DNA of 64,000 nucleotides from Diphasiastrum complanatum (GCA_029204225.1 CM055097.1:50628195-50692194), one strand, 5' to 3'; positions 44,279 through 55,635 are shown, numbered from the stretch's first letter. Translations and numbers: made by a program. The notes: generated by a model not told the origin, from the letters alone.

Positions 44279-46081
44279 TCCTACTGTAGAAGGTAGAAGG
44301 CACTGATGATGGTGAGGTAGTTGTTGTTGTAAAGGTTCAAGTAAGTGCTGTTGAAGGTGTAACCTGTAATGCTGGAGATAAAACTGAACCAACTAATGCT
44401 GCTTCTTTTGAAGGATCAACTGCTACTGATGTCTTTGCCAGAATTGGCCGTTAGACAACTGGCTTGTCTGCTGACATACATGATCTGATTGATTGCTTTC
44501 AGCTTGTTTTTTACCAGTAATTGTCTTTTGTAGTAAAGGACAGATTTGTGCGAAAAGTTCTCGAACCTGTAGCATGAATCGGAGGAGGAAAAACGGTAGA
44601 GGCCGCAGCCCATCACCGCAATTCAGATGCGTTTGACTAGAAACTTCTGTTTATTTTGGTGGTGCAGAAGTGGCTGAAGGTCTAACCTTTGAATTAGAGA
44701 ACTCGGAGGTGGTGTAAACCAGTGCAAGTGCAAGAAATCTTGCTGCGTCCTGCAATCTAGCGCCCCAGGATTCATCTTCTATCCAGACCTGATAGAGATC
44801 AGATACGTTTGTCTGCCGCATTAGCATCCAGGTTGAGATTGATATATTGTTTTAATCAGAGCGAGATCCATGTACCAGATCGTCTCTATTGGTCACATTG
44901 TTGCGGTCTATTACCTCTTGCTTCTTTTCGAAATTTCCATGCGACAAAGGCTTTCCTATGGCCGTGTTTATCTGAATGGATTGCAGAGGAAGAAATGGAA
45001 GTAGGATGAAGCATCAAGCAGCAAAGAGGTTGAAAGAGTGATTAGGTAGCCAGTCATTCCCTTGTTTGAAGCAACAATCTAGCACCACTTGGATCCAAGT
45101 ATAGAGTAGAGTGTAGAGTAGGTTACAATTGTAAGGGTTTGTGAAAAAATAGACAAGGAACCAGAAGATGCTCCAAAGATTTTGATAACCAAGATCTATT
45201 ACGTGTCGGGCAGAGGACATTTAGCCCGGTAAGGCTTTCCAAAAATTTTTAGGCTCGGCCTGCGCATTCCATTGCGCAATGGATACCTTGCCTTTTTTCC
45301 CATGTACATTATGAAGCATAATAAGCAATTTGACTATGACTGACCACTCAGGAAATGCCATGTGGCAGCCGTACGGAAGTGCAGGGTGGAAAGGTCATCA
45401 CCTACGTTTGAAAAAAAAGGGGAAAATAGTTACAAGGTATCCATTAAGGGATCGTTGAATGCACAATCTCTCCAACGAGTGCTTGGAAGCTCGGAAAACC
45501 GGCAAAGTATAGGAACGAAATTAGCAAGTTTTCTCAAAAATAGGTATCATAAAATGTTTGATGGTTTTTTATACAAGCATATACACCTTTTTATAAATAA
45601 GAGTCTTAAAAAAACTGAGAAGTTCTATAAAATGTAGGTTTTTTGAGGATAACTCAAAAGAGGTTTCCCGAGCACAATCTCCAACCATACCCTACCTTTC
45701 TCTCCTCGGACACTCCGCCCCTTAGAAGGACGACATGGAAAGTGTTTTAAGAAGACTTCAATTTTTCATTTAGAAGCTAGCTCAACCCCTAATTCTTTTA
45801 AAGTACTGGAACTCTGAGATGTTGTGGGGGATGGAAAACTTTATGTTGAGTTTTTAAAAACACCTTTAAATTTTTAAAGATTCTCCCTTTGGGTGAAAAA
45901 TATCAAAAATCAGAAAACTGAGCGTCACGTGCTTCCAAGGAGGACATTATTATCTATGCCTAATCACGTGGACCCAAAAATTGTTAAAATTAAACCTATT
46001 ATTCAATTTGTGGAAACAATAGCTCATAAGATAGAGGACATGGTCACTATTTTGGTCCAGAATTGACTACAAAGGGATATG
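44279..46081. other. Unassigned stretch with a short open frame
   Basis: From about 44287 to 44454 on the plus strand a frame without a start reads VEGTDDGEVVVVVKVQVS and later NAASFEGSTATDVFARIGR before a stop; I do not recognise it and it may be an exon scrap. A perfect 16-bp palindrome (TCCATTGCGCAATGGA) lies at 45268-45283. Composition is less AT-rich around 45230-45370. No gene can be called. Confidence 0.4.
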
Positions 46082-46164
46082 CCTTTCTATTGATCATACA
46101 ATTAATATGCCATTACCTACGTTGAGCATGTAAAGGCATATTAATTGTATGATCAATAGAAAGG
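46082..46164. repeat. Perfect 30-bp inverted repeat (hairpin)
   Basis: Arms at 46082-46111 and 46135-46164 are exact reverse complements; the loop is 23 bases (46112-46134). The arms start CCTTTCTATTGATC and end TTAATATGCC. It is not a simple AT palindrome and lies outside any recognised element. Confidence 0.95.
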
Positions 46165-46567
46165 ACGTTGATTATTGTTAGAGATTTGATTTTTGATAAA
46201 CTAGATGCTCAATCACATAGTGAGGAAGCACATGGACGATTGCTAGATCCATTAATTAGTCGGCCAAGAGTATCAACCTTTGATTATGGTCAAATTTATG
46301 GAGAAGAAAAATTTGGATCCTATATCAGATACAACTAAGAAGTGACCCATGTGGTTTTTGCAAGTGACATACGAGACGCGATGAAAGGCCAAAAACAAGC
46401 AAGAAAATAATAGAAGATCAATAAGAGAGAGAAAATTGCTACAAACACTTGAAATAACTTTGAGATCAATTTTGCAAAATCAAGAGCCAAGGGCCTATGA
46501 AAAGCGTAGAAAGGAAGGGAATGGAGAGAGGCAATGCAAACTAAAATGGAATACATAATGAGAAATA

Positions 46568-47030
46568 ACACATGAGATTTAGTGGTGCTATCACAACCCA
46601 CTAAAAATTATACTTTAAGCTTAGGCAATACAACCATTGCATGGAGGAGCAAAAAGCAGCCTATGATTACTTTATCATCTATAGAAGTTAAGCGTTTAGC
46701 AATGCTACACATATGGTTGAAATGTTTAATTGCAAATATGGGTCAACCACATGTGAATGCAATACCAATTTTATGTGATAACCAAAATTGCATCCATTCA
46801 ATCAAGAATCTAGTAATACATGCTCGAAATGAAGCACATAGAGGTGCATCATTACTTTGGTCAAGAGAAGATTCAAGAACACACCATTGATCTTGTCTTT
46901 TGTACATACACATCAAACAATCAAGTTCCAAACATGTTCACTAAATCTTTGGGAAGATTTAAATTTAACTAGTTTCCTACATTATTAGGTATAATAGAAC
47001 TTAAATATATCAATGAGGGAGAGTAATAAT
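46568..47030 (+). pseudogene. Copia RNase H fragment with polypurine tract
   Basis: The translation reads TIAWRSKKQPMITLSS, then ILCDNQNCIHSIKN and, after a frameshift near 46835, IDLVFCTYTSNNQVPNMFTK. This is the last part of Copia RNase H. The first catalytic Asp block is absent. It ends with the purine run GAGGGAGAG (47017-47025), where a 3' LTR would start. No other part of this element is visible. Confidence 0.7.
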
Positions 47031-48389
47031 ATTATCATTTATCTAGTTCTTTTGTACTTACCTCTTACGAGATATTTCCTTTTGTAGCCTTGATTAGTAT
47101 GCTATTGTAACAATTGGTGTTTTCCTTCTATCCTGTAATGTGTTCTTGCTCTTAGCTATGGTGATTGGTTGATCTTTAATAATTGAGAGTGTGGCCGCCA
47201 ATGATGGAGATAATTGAAAGGTGGCATCACAATATCTCCACCTTGATGGAGACTTTTCCACCATTGGACGAGGTAGAGGCTTGTCAGCAACCTCAGTAGA
47301 TTGAGAATGACCTCTTTCAATGTTAGATCATCTAAGCTTTAACCTATTGAGATTTTGCAACTTGATGTAATTAGCTTTCAATACTGTTATCCAATTTCAA
47401 CAAATGTTATCATAAGTGGTTTGACTTTTGTAGTATTTAGGAGTTTAATCTTTTGATTCGCTTGGTCTATTTCAAAAAACTAAAATACTTCTGATTCTAC
47501 TTTTTGATGTTAATGCAATGCAACAAAAATGAACTTGAAAATCTTGCTCTCATTTCAAATTCCTTAGGCTTTTTAATTTGGGGGAATGGATTTTGTAGTG
47601 ACACTTTTTAGTAGATCAAACTATTGTAAATTTGTGAGGACGTTGAGTCATATATTAATGGTCTACAAAACTATTGACCCAATTGCAAAGGACCGAGGCA
47701 TAAACCTTTTTAATGCTGAATTTTTTAACAGGCTGTGCATACTTGGCGACTTAAGTGTCTTTCTAGAATTTCTTCACATTCTTTTATGAAGCTTGGCACT
47801 AGCCTCAAAGAGGATGTCCCTTTCATCATCCGTGATCTACCTTCGCATATTCTACACCATTAATTACAAAAAATTTAAAGACAAAGAGGCAATCTCCTCG
47901 CTCCCTCTCAAGAAAGTGGCTTGTAACTTCCTACTCACTGATAAGTTTTTCCATACCAACAATAATATAAAATGAATGGTTAAATGTAAAGCATATCCTT
48001 GCTAATGACTTCGTTTGATGATCACAATAATATAAAATGAACGGTTAAATGTAAAGCATATCCTTGGTAATGTCTTCGTTTGGTGATCATTAAATGAATA
48101 GTAAAATGTCAAGCACATCCTTTACTAACTAAATAACAGTAACCAAGCTATTTTTATGAATTGTCCATAGCAACCTTGGGTATAATAGATATCATGGCCC
48201 AATATGTGACATGACAAATAGGACCCACCCACTGACCTAACCCCCCCTACATTCTGCCATGCCTACCTAGTAGTATATTAGGCCGTAGTTAACTGCGACA
48301 AAAATGGGGTAACTGACTGCATACCGCGGTAGCAATCTACAGTTATTTCCTACGAATAAGATGTACTACCTACATAACTCCGATGATCT
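47031..48389. other. Unassigned stretch upstream of the host gene
   Basis: Possible LTR of the preceding Copia scrap at its left end, but without a second copy this cannot be shown. It contains a 65-bp tandem repeat (listed separately). No coding sequence is recognised; frames of 60-67 codons here are isolated. Confidence 0.4.
47960..48125. repeat. 65-bp tandem repeat, about 2.5 copies
   Basis: Units begin CAATAATATAAAATGAA at 47960 and 48025; a third, partial and more diverged unit starts near 48090. Units 1 and 2 differ at only a few positions. Confidence 0.85.
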
Positions 48390-49523
48390 GTCATATTGTT
48401 TTGTTTCATTGCCAAGAGATTGATCGCTAAAACATGCTTTTCGGAGAGAAAAAAGAGAGAGATTGTGATCGAGGGGTCGATGTACGTCTTCGTTGGACAG
48501 TCTGGCCAGCCTTATAATGATGAGGGAGGAATTGTTTTTGTTTGGGGCTGATGTTGGAAAGTGGGCTTTTGAATATTTCTTATTTTCTTAGCAAACATGC
48601 AGTGAAAAGGTAGTCTGGATAATCTGCCATTTTTGCACTCGTAATAGTACGGTGATGGAGATGAGCTGGTGTTTTCTTTCCTGCGAATAATGATTAAAGA
48701 AGGAAGGTGATGAGATGGATTACAATTCTGAAATTATGCACGTTTTTATGGTCTTTTCCAGCTTTTGACGAATGAATATTTTTCGTAGTCTTTGCTTTTC
48801 CTTGAGTTTTCAGAGATAGATAGGGCTTTTGCAAGATTCATTTAGAAACGTTGCGAATCTGTTCTTATGTCGCTCTGCCTGTCGCAGAATTAGATAGTCA
48901 CTGATCTGTGAGTGCACCAGATCTATTTCCGATAAGCCTGCAAGGGAGTTGGAGCTCACATCTGGGTAGCTTTGCAGAATCCTCTTGATATATCTCCTGG
49001 TAAGATTTTCGCTTCTTCCAACCAATCAAGCATTATCTTATTCAAATGGCAACAGAACTAAGTGGAATTACACCTCAATATCTTTTGAAGTTACTTGCAT
49101 AGGATGCTCCTCGAAGTCCCTTGCTCTTTTTGGTCCTCCAGGATTGGAAGTCTAGACCTGACAGAGAAGAAAGGAGGCCTTCACCAATATTAGGAGGACT
49201 AATTATGGGATCCGATGAATACTTCAAAGCCAAATTTCTTAGTTTCCTTGTTTCAGAGATTATGCCTCAGTTTCTGATAGGTTTTTTCAACCTGAATCTT
49301 TCAGATTTTGCCACGTCTGCATCGCCAACCATTGAAGACTTGCCAAGTGGCACTATGCTAGCCACATGGAGCGTATTGCATAGCAGAACGATCATGGTTG
49401 AGTTCCTGGAGCTGGGCTGAAGCGTTTTTGGTCATCTGCAAGCAACTAGTGGCAGCGGGATTCTCACTTCCTGGGACTTAGTTTGCAGCAGGTGGAGGCA
49501 GCATCAAGCAGCGCCAGCCACCC
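48390..49523 (+). promoter_or_regulatory. Probable promoter and 5' UTR region of the SRA gene
   Basis: This stretch has no transposon similarity and changes to mixed composition. A candidate 5'-UTR intron runs from a donor CTG|GTAAGA at 49000 to an acceptor TTTGCAG at 49489, 34 bases before the start codon; SUVH-family genes often carry an intron there. The 99-codon frame at 49121-49420 lies inside the candidate intron and looks incidental. I see no clear TATA box. All of this is inference from position and splice-site words. Confidence 0.3.
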
Positions 49524-51698
49524 ATGGAAAGCCACAACAGCAGAGGCTCCTACGGACACCATCTTCCTCAAGGGATGCTCTGTAATAAATATCCTTGTCC
49601 TGTGGGAACTACTCCTGGATATAGCTACCGTTCTATGAATGGTGAGGGTGAGCCTCCACTGCCAAAAAGAGTAAAAATAGAGCCAGTAGAAGATATGGAA
49701 AGCCCATTTTCACCCAGTCTTGTGATGGGCAATGCACAGTGGCCCATAGAACTCATAAAACCTCCACCATATCCACAGCCATCACAGTCCAGTCATCAGA
49801 TGCGCCTGCATTCAAATTCTGGTGGAATAAGCTTCGATCTGGTGCAAGACCTTCCGGAGATGCGCAAGTCGCGAGCCGATCCATCCGGTCAGTTTGTGCT
49901 ACATGGAAATCTTGGTGAATTTCAAGCCTTTCCCCCTGGTTATAAGTCTCCTCTTAATAATCTCTTCAATCCTACATTGACTAGCCCAGTAAATCCAGTG
50001 TCTGGAGAGATGATTACTATGAGCGATAGTTGCTCATGGGGCATGGGGTCTCAATCAGTGGATACTCAACTACAGCTTGTACCATATGCGCATACTAATG
50101 TTGTAGCAAATCACTCTGTATCTCACTTGCCTTTGGCTATACAGCCTTTAGCTCTTTCAGAACCACGGACAGAGGAATGCGATTTCTTTGCACAGCAAGC
50201 GGAAGATGAGATGCCGCTTGAAGCTTATACCTTAGGGCTTGAAAGTGATGAATCTGAACAGGATGTTGGTGGTGGCTTGGCATTGTCTATTGAGGCTTCA
50301 GATGCCAGCAATGATCCAGTAGGGGCTAGTCTTCCCTTGGCACTCTCTAGCTCAAAACCTGCAAGTGACCAATGCTTGCAAGTTTTAACCCCTGAGCAAG
50401 AGATTGATAACTTTAAGTCTCTTGTTAAAGCCAAAAAGGAGGAAGGTGACCTTTGCAGTCATAAAGATTTGAGGAGGGAAGCTGTCCAAGGCACTCTAGT
50501 GACGTTTGAGGAGTTAAGGTTGACTTGTGTGAAAGAACAGGAGGACTTTGTTCCTGTGGAATTGGTAGGGTTTCGCAGAAGAGCAGATTTGAAAGCCGCT
50601 TCCCTTATGAGAGAAAAAGGGTTATGGCTTAATTCTCAGAAGCTGATTGGAAATATACCTGGAGTGCAGGTTGGTGACACTTTCAACTTCCGCATTGAGC
50701 TATGCATTTTAGGGTTGCATAGGCAGCATAGAGCTGGCATTGACTACATTACTGCACAGAAGTCAGCTTTCAATAAAGCGGTTGCAACCAGTGTTGTTAT
50801 CGGTACAACTGAGCAATATGGTGATGATGTGGATATGGGTGAGACTGTTATTTATACAGGCCAAGGAGGTACACCTCGTGGAGCAAAAGAGGGAGATGGC
50901 AGTGCACAGGATCAGAAACTTGTTAGGGGGAACATTGCTCTCAAAAACAGCTTTGAGTTGCATATTCCAGTTAGGGTAATAAGGGGTCATCGCCTTAAGA
51001 ACAAAAGATCTGGCACTGTTTACACATATGATGGATTATATCTGGTAAATGGCATGAAATATGAGCTTGGTGTTGCTGGCAATCATGTCTTCAAATTTCT
51101 TCTTCAGCGTATGAAAAATCAGGCACCTCTAAAGGATGTTGGTTCTTTTCAAGTTCATACTAAGTCCTTACCACCATGTGCAAACCGTTCTGTTGGACCT
51201 GAACCTCTAATGATAGAGGGACCTCTGGATTCTCGTAAACAGTCCAACATCATGCCTCTTAGAAGCTTATCACCTGTAAAGAAGCGATCTTTTGTCCAGG
51301 GACAATTGATGGTTGGCAGAAATGCTTTACTGAATGCACCTTTGCACCCTATTGGGTGCAATCAGTCATCACCTCATGTGTTGTCGCTTGGCAAACCTCA
51401 AAAAGAGTTTACTTGCTTGGAGAGACCAGCTCACCTTGTAGGCAATAGTAACATTTCATCACCTTGTCTCATACAAGTTATGATGCCCGCCCCTTTTAAC
51501 AGATCTTTGAATCTTGCTGATTTGAGAAATTATACTTGTTATTCATCTCCCTTACCTGGTTATGGAGTGCCATTCTTTCAGGGTCCCTTGAACAAGCTAA
51601 GTTGGACGATTCCGTTGTCATATGGAAAGCTGTTTTCTGAAAATGAAGCTTCCTCAACAAAGGGACCCGGAAATTTATTAGAATACGATGTAAACTAA
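49524..51698 (+). CDS. SRA/YDG-domain protein, SUVH-like without SET
   Basis: A single 724-codon exon, the only convincing host gene here. Residues ~46-53 (LPKRVKIE) form a small basic patch that could help nuclear import and contain a VKIE sumoylation-type word. Residues ~230-260 are acidic. At ~290-375 lies the pre-SRA region known from SUVH proteins (FRRRADLKAASLM). The SRA domain spans ~376-533: GNIPGVQVGDTFNFR, LGLHRQHRAGIDYI, YTGQGG, DQKLVRGN, VRVIRGHRL, YDGLYLV. SRA domains of this family bind methylated cytosine and flip it out. SUVH proteins normally continue into pre-SET, SET and post-SET; here ~190 residues of Pro/Ser-rich tail follow, with no cysteine-rich pre-SET motif, and then a stop. 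There is no RING or PHD finger, so it is not VIM/ORTHRUS-like. Likely a nuclear methyl-DNA reader; enzymatic activity is not expected. Confidence 0.85.
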   Translation: MESHNSRGSYGHHLPQGMLCNKYPCPVGTTPGYSYRSMNGEGEPPLPKRVKIEPVEDMESPFSPSLVMGNAQWPIELIKPPPYPQPSQSSHQMRLHSNSGGISFDLVQDLPEMRKSRADPSGQFVLHGNLGEFQAFPPGYKSPLNNLFNPTLTSPVNPVSGEMITMSDSCSWGMGSQSVDTQLQLVPYAHTNVVANHSVSHLPLAIQPLALSEPRTEECDFFAQQAEDEMPLEAYTLGLESDESEQDVGGGLALSIEASDASNDPVGASLPLALSSSKPASDQCLQVLTPEQEIDNFKSLVKAKKEEGDLCSHKDLRREAVQGTLVTFEELRLTCVKEQEDFVPVELVGFRRRADLKAASLMREKGLWLNSQKLIGNIPGVQVGDTFNFRIELCILGLHRQHRAGIDYITAQKSAFNKAVATSVVIGTTEQYGDDVDMGETVIYTGQGGTPRGAKEGDGSAQDQKLVRGNIALKNSFELHIPVRVIRGHRLKNKRSGTVYTYDGLYLVNGMKYELGVAGNHVFKFLLQRMKNQAPLKDVGSFQVHTKSLPPCANRSVGPEPLMIEGPLDSRKQSNIMPLRSLSPVKKRSFVQGQLMVGRNALLNAPLHPIGCNQSSPHVLSLGKPQKEFTCLERPAHLVGNSNISSPCLIQVMMPAPFNRSLNLADLRNYTCYSSPLPGYGVPFFQGPLNKLSWTIPLSYGKLFSENEASSTKGPGNLLEYDVN

Positions 51699-53717
51699 TT
51701 ACATTTAGTCCAAAGTGCCCCCACAGTTGCAAAGCAACAGTGTCAATGGATGAGCACCATGGCTTGTTTGAGTCTTTATCATCCAGTAGTCTGTTTTACT
51801 TGCTTAATTGCCATTGCAGTTCTTTGAATTAGCTGTAGAATTAGTCTTTTAGAACAGTGACCTTCCTAGTATTGTAACTACAAAGCGGCATCCACATCAT
51901 GATTAAGGTATTTTACACTGTGTATCCAAAAGGGGCATCTAGTTAGGACAACATCTCGCTTGCTTTACTGCTACATGCTGGCATAACAATGTACTGGATC
52001 AAGAAAGGTAGTTTCAGGTCAGCCTTTCAATGTCATTTTGTTTTATAAGATCATTATGAGAATGTAAGGTGTCTATATCTCCAGCAAACGCTGGGGTTAT
52101 TCAGTTGTTGTTGTTTGATGGATATTAGGATGTCCAATTTTGAGCAAGAAAATTTCTAGCCATTGTTTTGAGTCAAGCGAAGAGCTGCCATATGTGCCGT
52201 ACTGGAGAAGTAAGCTGCCATGTTGAGACAAAAGATGAGCTCCATAAGTTGATATGGCCTGTGCTATACTTTTGCTGGTTGAAGCATGAAAATATTGGGA
52301 TGCAAGTCAACATGGATGCTTCTGCTAAGAAAATGCTCAACCTAATCCTGCAATGAAGTATTCATCATCATATTCTTACTTCATTTGAGTACGACGTTGC
52401 AGAAATGTCGGAGGAGTGCTTTGCCAGCAGTTCTGAAACCCTTGTCATGCCATTGCTAGAGAATTTAAATTGTATGGACATGATATTTGGGTGCAGCCAA
52501 ATGCCAACCTGAGCTAGTTGTTAGGGGGGTGCTTGCAGCTGTCAATTTCCGGCCCTCCATCCGTTATATGAGAGCATGGGGTGGAGCTAAATGGTACTCT
52601 GAGATGAGGGGGTTGCAAGCCTAAACTCCTAAACTCTCCAGCCCCTATATGAGAATGTGAGCATCAGGTTGATCACTGATGCCTTCTGTTATTTCTCAGT
52701 TTTAGGGCCTGCACCATGCTCTGACAGGCAGCTCAAGATGGCAGATAGTAGCTCAACTTCCAAGTAACTGCATTGTGTTAACCATGAGTTTTGTGGTGAG
52801 TAGCATGCTCTGACAATCAGCTCAAGATGGCATGTAGCTCAACGCAACATGTTTCCCCTGTGTTTCTAAAGCAATCATGATATGTGCCATGTTGTGATAT
52901 GCATACAATGAACCCTGGATAAATGTTAGGCCTTGGGAGTAGCATAAAATAACTAATAAAGAGGGTTAACACATAGAGGGATAATGATTTGCAGTTGAAA
53001 AATTGATGATCTTGTTGTGCACCTGCTCAAAAATTGATGATTTGTGTTGGATTTGAGAGGTGGTGATGGGGGATGGGCTAGCAAAATGTGCTGAAAGAGA
53101 CAAAATGACCACCATAGGTTTGAAAGCATTTTCAATGAATCCCTAAATCCTAAAATGTTGCAACCCCCATATCTATGTAAAATAACGTTTATCCAGGCCA
53201 GGTTCTTTATGGTGGGACTAAATTATGTTAAGAAATAAAAATCAAAACTTTTGCTGTGTAAAATCCTTCAGAGTAATAAAAAAATTATTAATAGATAGGG
53301 TTACCATATATGTAAACGTAAAAGTTATCCGAGGTTGACTGTATTGTGGTCTTGCACCTGCCAACATGTTCATTTTATATAACAAATTGTCATAACCATT
53401 GTGGCTTACTCTGAAAACGTGCTAGGCACACTTTCCCAACCTTTAAAGCATCCCCTTGGTAAGTGGCTGGCCACGTGGCGTAGTAGCAAATATGGATGCC
53501 TGATACCTTGAAGTTTGAATGTAACATAAAGCCAAAGGGGCTTTAAAATGTGGCCCTGGCCCAATGGCAAACTACCATGTGGCCAAGCCTACAAACCACA
53601 GCTAAAAGAATTACGACTAACACTCTGCGAGTCGTGACTGGAACTCTGCCGGTCACGACAGAAACACTGTAGTTCCTTCTTCCGCAATGCTTTCCATAAT
53701 ACTAACATCTTTGTTTC
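51699..53717 (+). other. 3' UTR of the SRA gene, then unassigned DNA
   Basis: The first few hundred bases are probably 3' UTR. I searched this stretch for pre-SET or SET motifs as a possible missing downstream exon and saw none in the short frames. Near 52713-52755 and 52806-52850 a block with ATGCTCTGACA and AGCTCAAGATGGCA occurs twice. No other gene is seen. Confidence 0.45.
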
Positions 53718-53820
53718 TCTACTCTCTCTCTCACTCACACACACACACACACACACACTCTCTCTCTCTCTCTCTCTCTCCTTGTAAACCGAATCCCTGA
53801 ATCGCCTTGAATAAATGAAT

Positions 53821-53858
<38 letters not shown>
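53718..53858. repeat. Compound (CT)n(CA)n(CT)n microsatellites
   Basis: A CT-CA-CT compound run at 53718-53780 and a CT run at 53825-53858, with 44 bp of unique sequence between. The Arg-Glu-rich minus-strand frame across them is an artefact. Confidence 0.95.
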
Positions 53859-53860
<2 letters not shown>

Positions 53861-54268
53861 CCCACAGATAACAATAATACATTATTTGCAAATATAACAT
53901 AAGAAATTCCAGAACCTGAAGCAGTAGTTTGACATTTTGAAAGAAAATATTAGACATATAGCTCTGCAAACTATTCCATATATTGAAATTGCGGATCAAG
54001 CCATTTGGGAAGAACATAGGATACCATTAATTACAGTCCATTAAATATTACAGAAAGATGCCACAGGTTGTAGCAATACAAAACATCGAATTTGTTACGT
54101 AAGCAGTTTGATTAATTCTGAATATAAAATAGTTTAAAAACTACAAGTTCAAAGTATTTTGTAATAGTTTGATACATGTGATCTTTAGACAAGAAATGAA
54201 AATGGATCAGAATTTACACTTATTTTAACTAAAAAATCTTCCCCTCTCATCCTCTCCAAGTTGATTAA
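53859..54268. other. Unassigned stretch
   Basis: AT-rich sequence; I see no gene, repeat or element end in it. Confidence 0.4.
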
Positions 54269-55072
54269 CTAGAACTCCACGTTTAGTGCCAAAATATGTG
54301 AGACTGTAGTAAACACTGCGCCATTGTAACCTGTCGTGACATGCTTTGCAGTGCAATCGCTACTAAGAAGAATTTGTTCATCAGATTGGGTGATAACTGA
54401 AGACTTCTTCCTAGGATTATCAGCTGAAGACTTCTTCCTAGGATTATTAGCACCCTCCTTCCTTCGATTCATAGATGCACATGCAACACCAACATAGGAA
54501 AATACAAAACTATCTCAAATTCAACCTAATGTCAGGCACACCAGTCTCTCCAATGTGCTTCAACTACCTTTTACAAAGCATCATATTGATAGAACGATAC
54601 ATCTATAAGACTCTCAGATGGATAAAGAGAACCGTCCTTTTTGCAAACTCTTTCGAAAAATTTACACAACATGTCAGCTAGAATCCTTTCAGTAAATTTT
54701 CTAATGCAGTATTAGTAATTGACCCTCGTAAATGTCTAAAAGATCTATTCCTCGCCCATTTGACATTTCTCAACTAGCATTCAGACCTCCCTTGCTAACC
54801 TGCTTGGCAATCTCGTGATTTTTAGGAAGAAAAACATCATCCTTTTTATTAAAAGCACTCTTTGAACCCTCATGTTTCTCCAAAGAACAAGCATATTTCA
54901 AATCAAGCCCATCTACATTCTTAAGAAAAAGTGCATACAAGACATCTAGAGATTCATCATCAGAATGATAAACATTGTTCTCACCTATGGTCAACTCTTG
55001 CAAATTATCAGCAGTCTTATGAAGTGTACAACTTCTGTACCCCCCATTGATTCCATTTTCTAGAAATGACTA
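54269..55072 (-). pseudogene. Orphan coding-like fragments, minus strand
   Basis: Two open stretches on the minus strand. The first, upstream (about 55072-54770), reads GGYRSCTLHKTADNLQELT and continues acidic and Lys-rich to QVSKGGLNAS; it stays open beyond the ATG at 55003. The second (54472-54269) begins MNRRKEGANNPRKKSSADN and repeats NPRKKSS twice. They could be exons of one decayed host gene or a fragment carried by a transposon. I do not recognise the family. The right side is cut by LTR J at 55154. Confidence 0.3.
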
Positions 55073-55368
55073 TCTTGTGACAAAAAGTACATAACAGAAA
55101 CTAACGCACTCAATTTCTGTTTCAATAGTCAAAATAGTACTTGCACAAGAAAATGTGAAGGTTTTGCAAAATCTAGCTTGATTAGTTTATACTTTCATGT
55201 ACATAAGTAAATCTCACATGTGTGGAGCATGTTCCCACGTGTGGAGGGTAGGCCTAATCATTTTAGTTCATCTATATTGAGTTTGAATAGTCAATAGGCC
55301 TCAAATTTGAGATTTAGTGAGATAGTGACACTTGTCACATGATGTTAGGATTGAAATGCATCTATTTG

Positions 55369-55611
55369 GCCCAATCACATTTAGAGGCATAGATCACAAG
55401 GCCAATCACCTTAGGAGGTGCATTACATGTGGACCCATCATGTTTAGAGATGCACATCATGGAGGCCCAATCAAATTGTGAGGTGGAAATCATGAGGTCC
55501 AATCATGATGAGAGGTGCAAATCTAGGGGTCCAATCGTGATGTAGGAAAGTAATAAATGGGCTCCAATCATGATGTAGAAAGGCAATAAATGGGCTCCAA
55601 TCATTCTAGAG
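55369..55611 (+). repeat. 32-bp CCAAT-bearing tandem repeat in the U3 of LTR J
   Basis: Seven head-to-tail units of 32, 32, 32, 32, 32, 32 and 33 bp starting at 55369, 55401, 55433, 55465, 55497, 55529 and 55561, plus a partial unit at 55594. Six of the seven full units and the partial one keep CCAATC near their start; unit 3 reads CCATC. The last two units are the most similar (both contain AATAAATGG). They end about 30 bp before a TATA-like ACTATATGG. Confidence 0.9.
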
Positions 55612-55635
55612 CATTTCCTTATGCTAGATCTCATG

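Noticed and set aside
49121-49420. 99-codon ORF upstream of the SRA gene as a separate gene
   Set aside because: No similarity; it lies within a likely 5'-UTR intron and shows no domain.
49524-51698. VIM/ORTHRUS (UHRF1-like) ubiquitin ligase
   Set aside because: No PHD or RING cysteine clusters; the pre-SRA region and GIDYI-type SRA are of the SUVH kind.
53589-54017. 142-codon minus-strand ORF with Arg-Glu and Cys-Val repeats
   Set aside because: It reads through the CT and CA microsatellites, which give low-complexity frames by chance.
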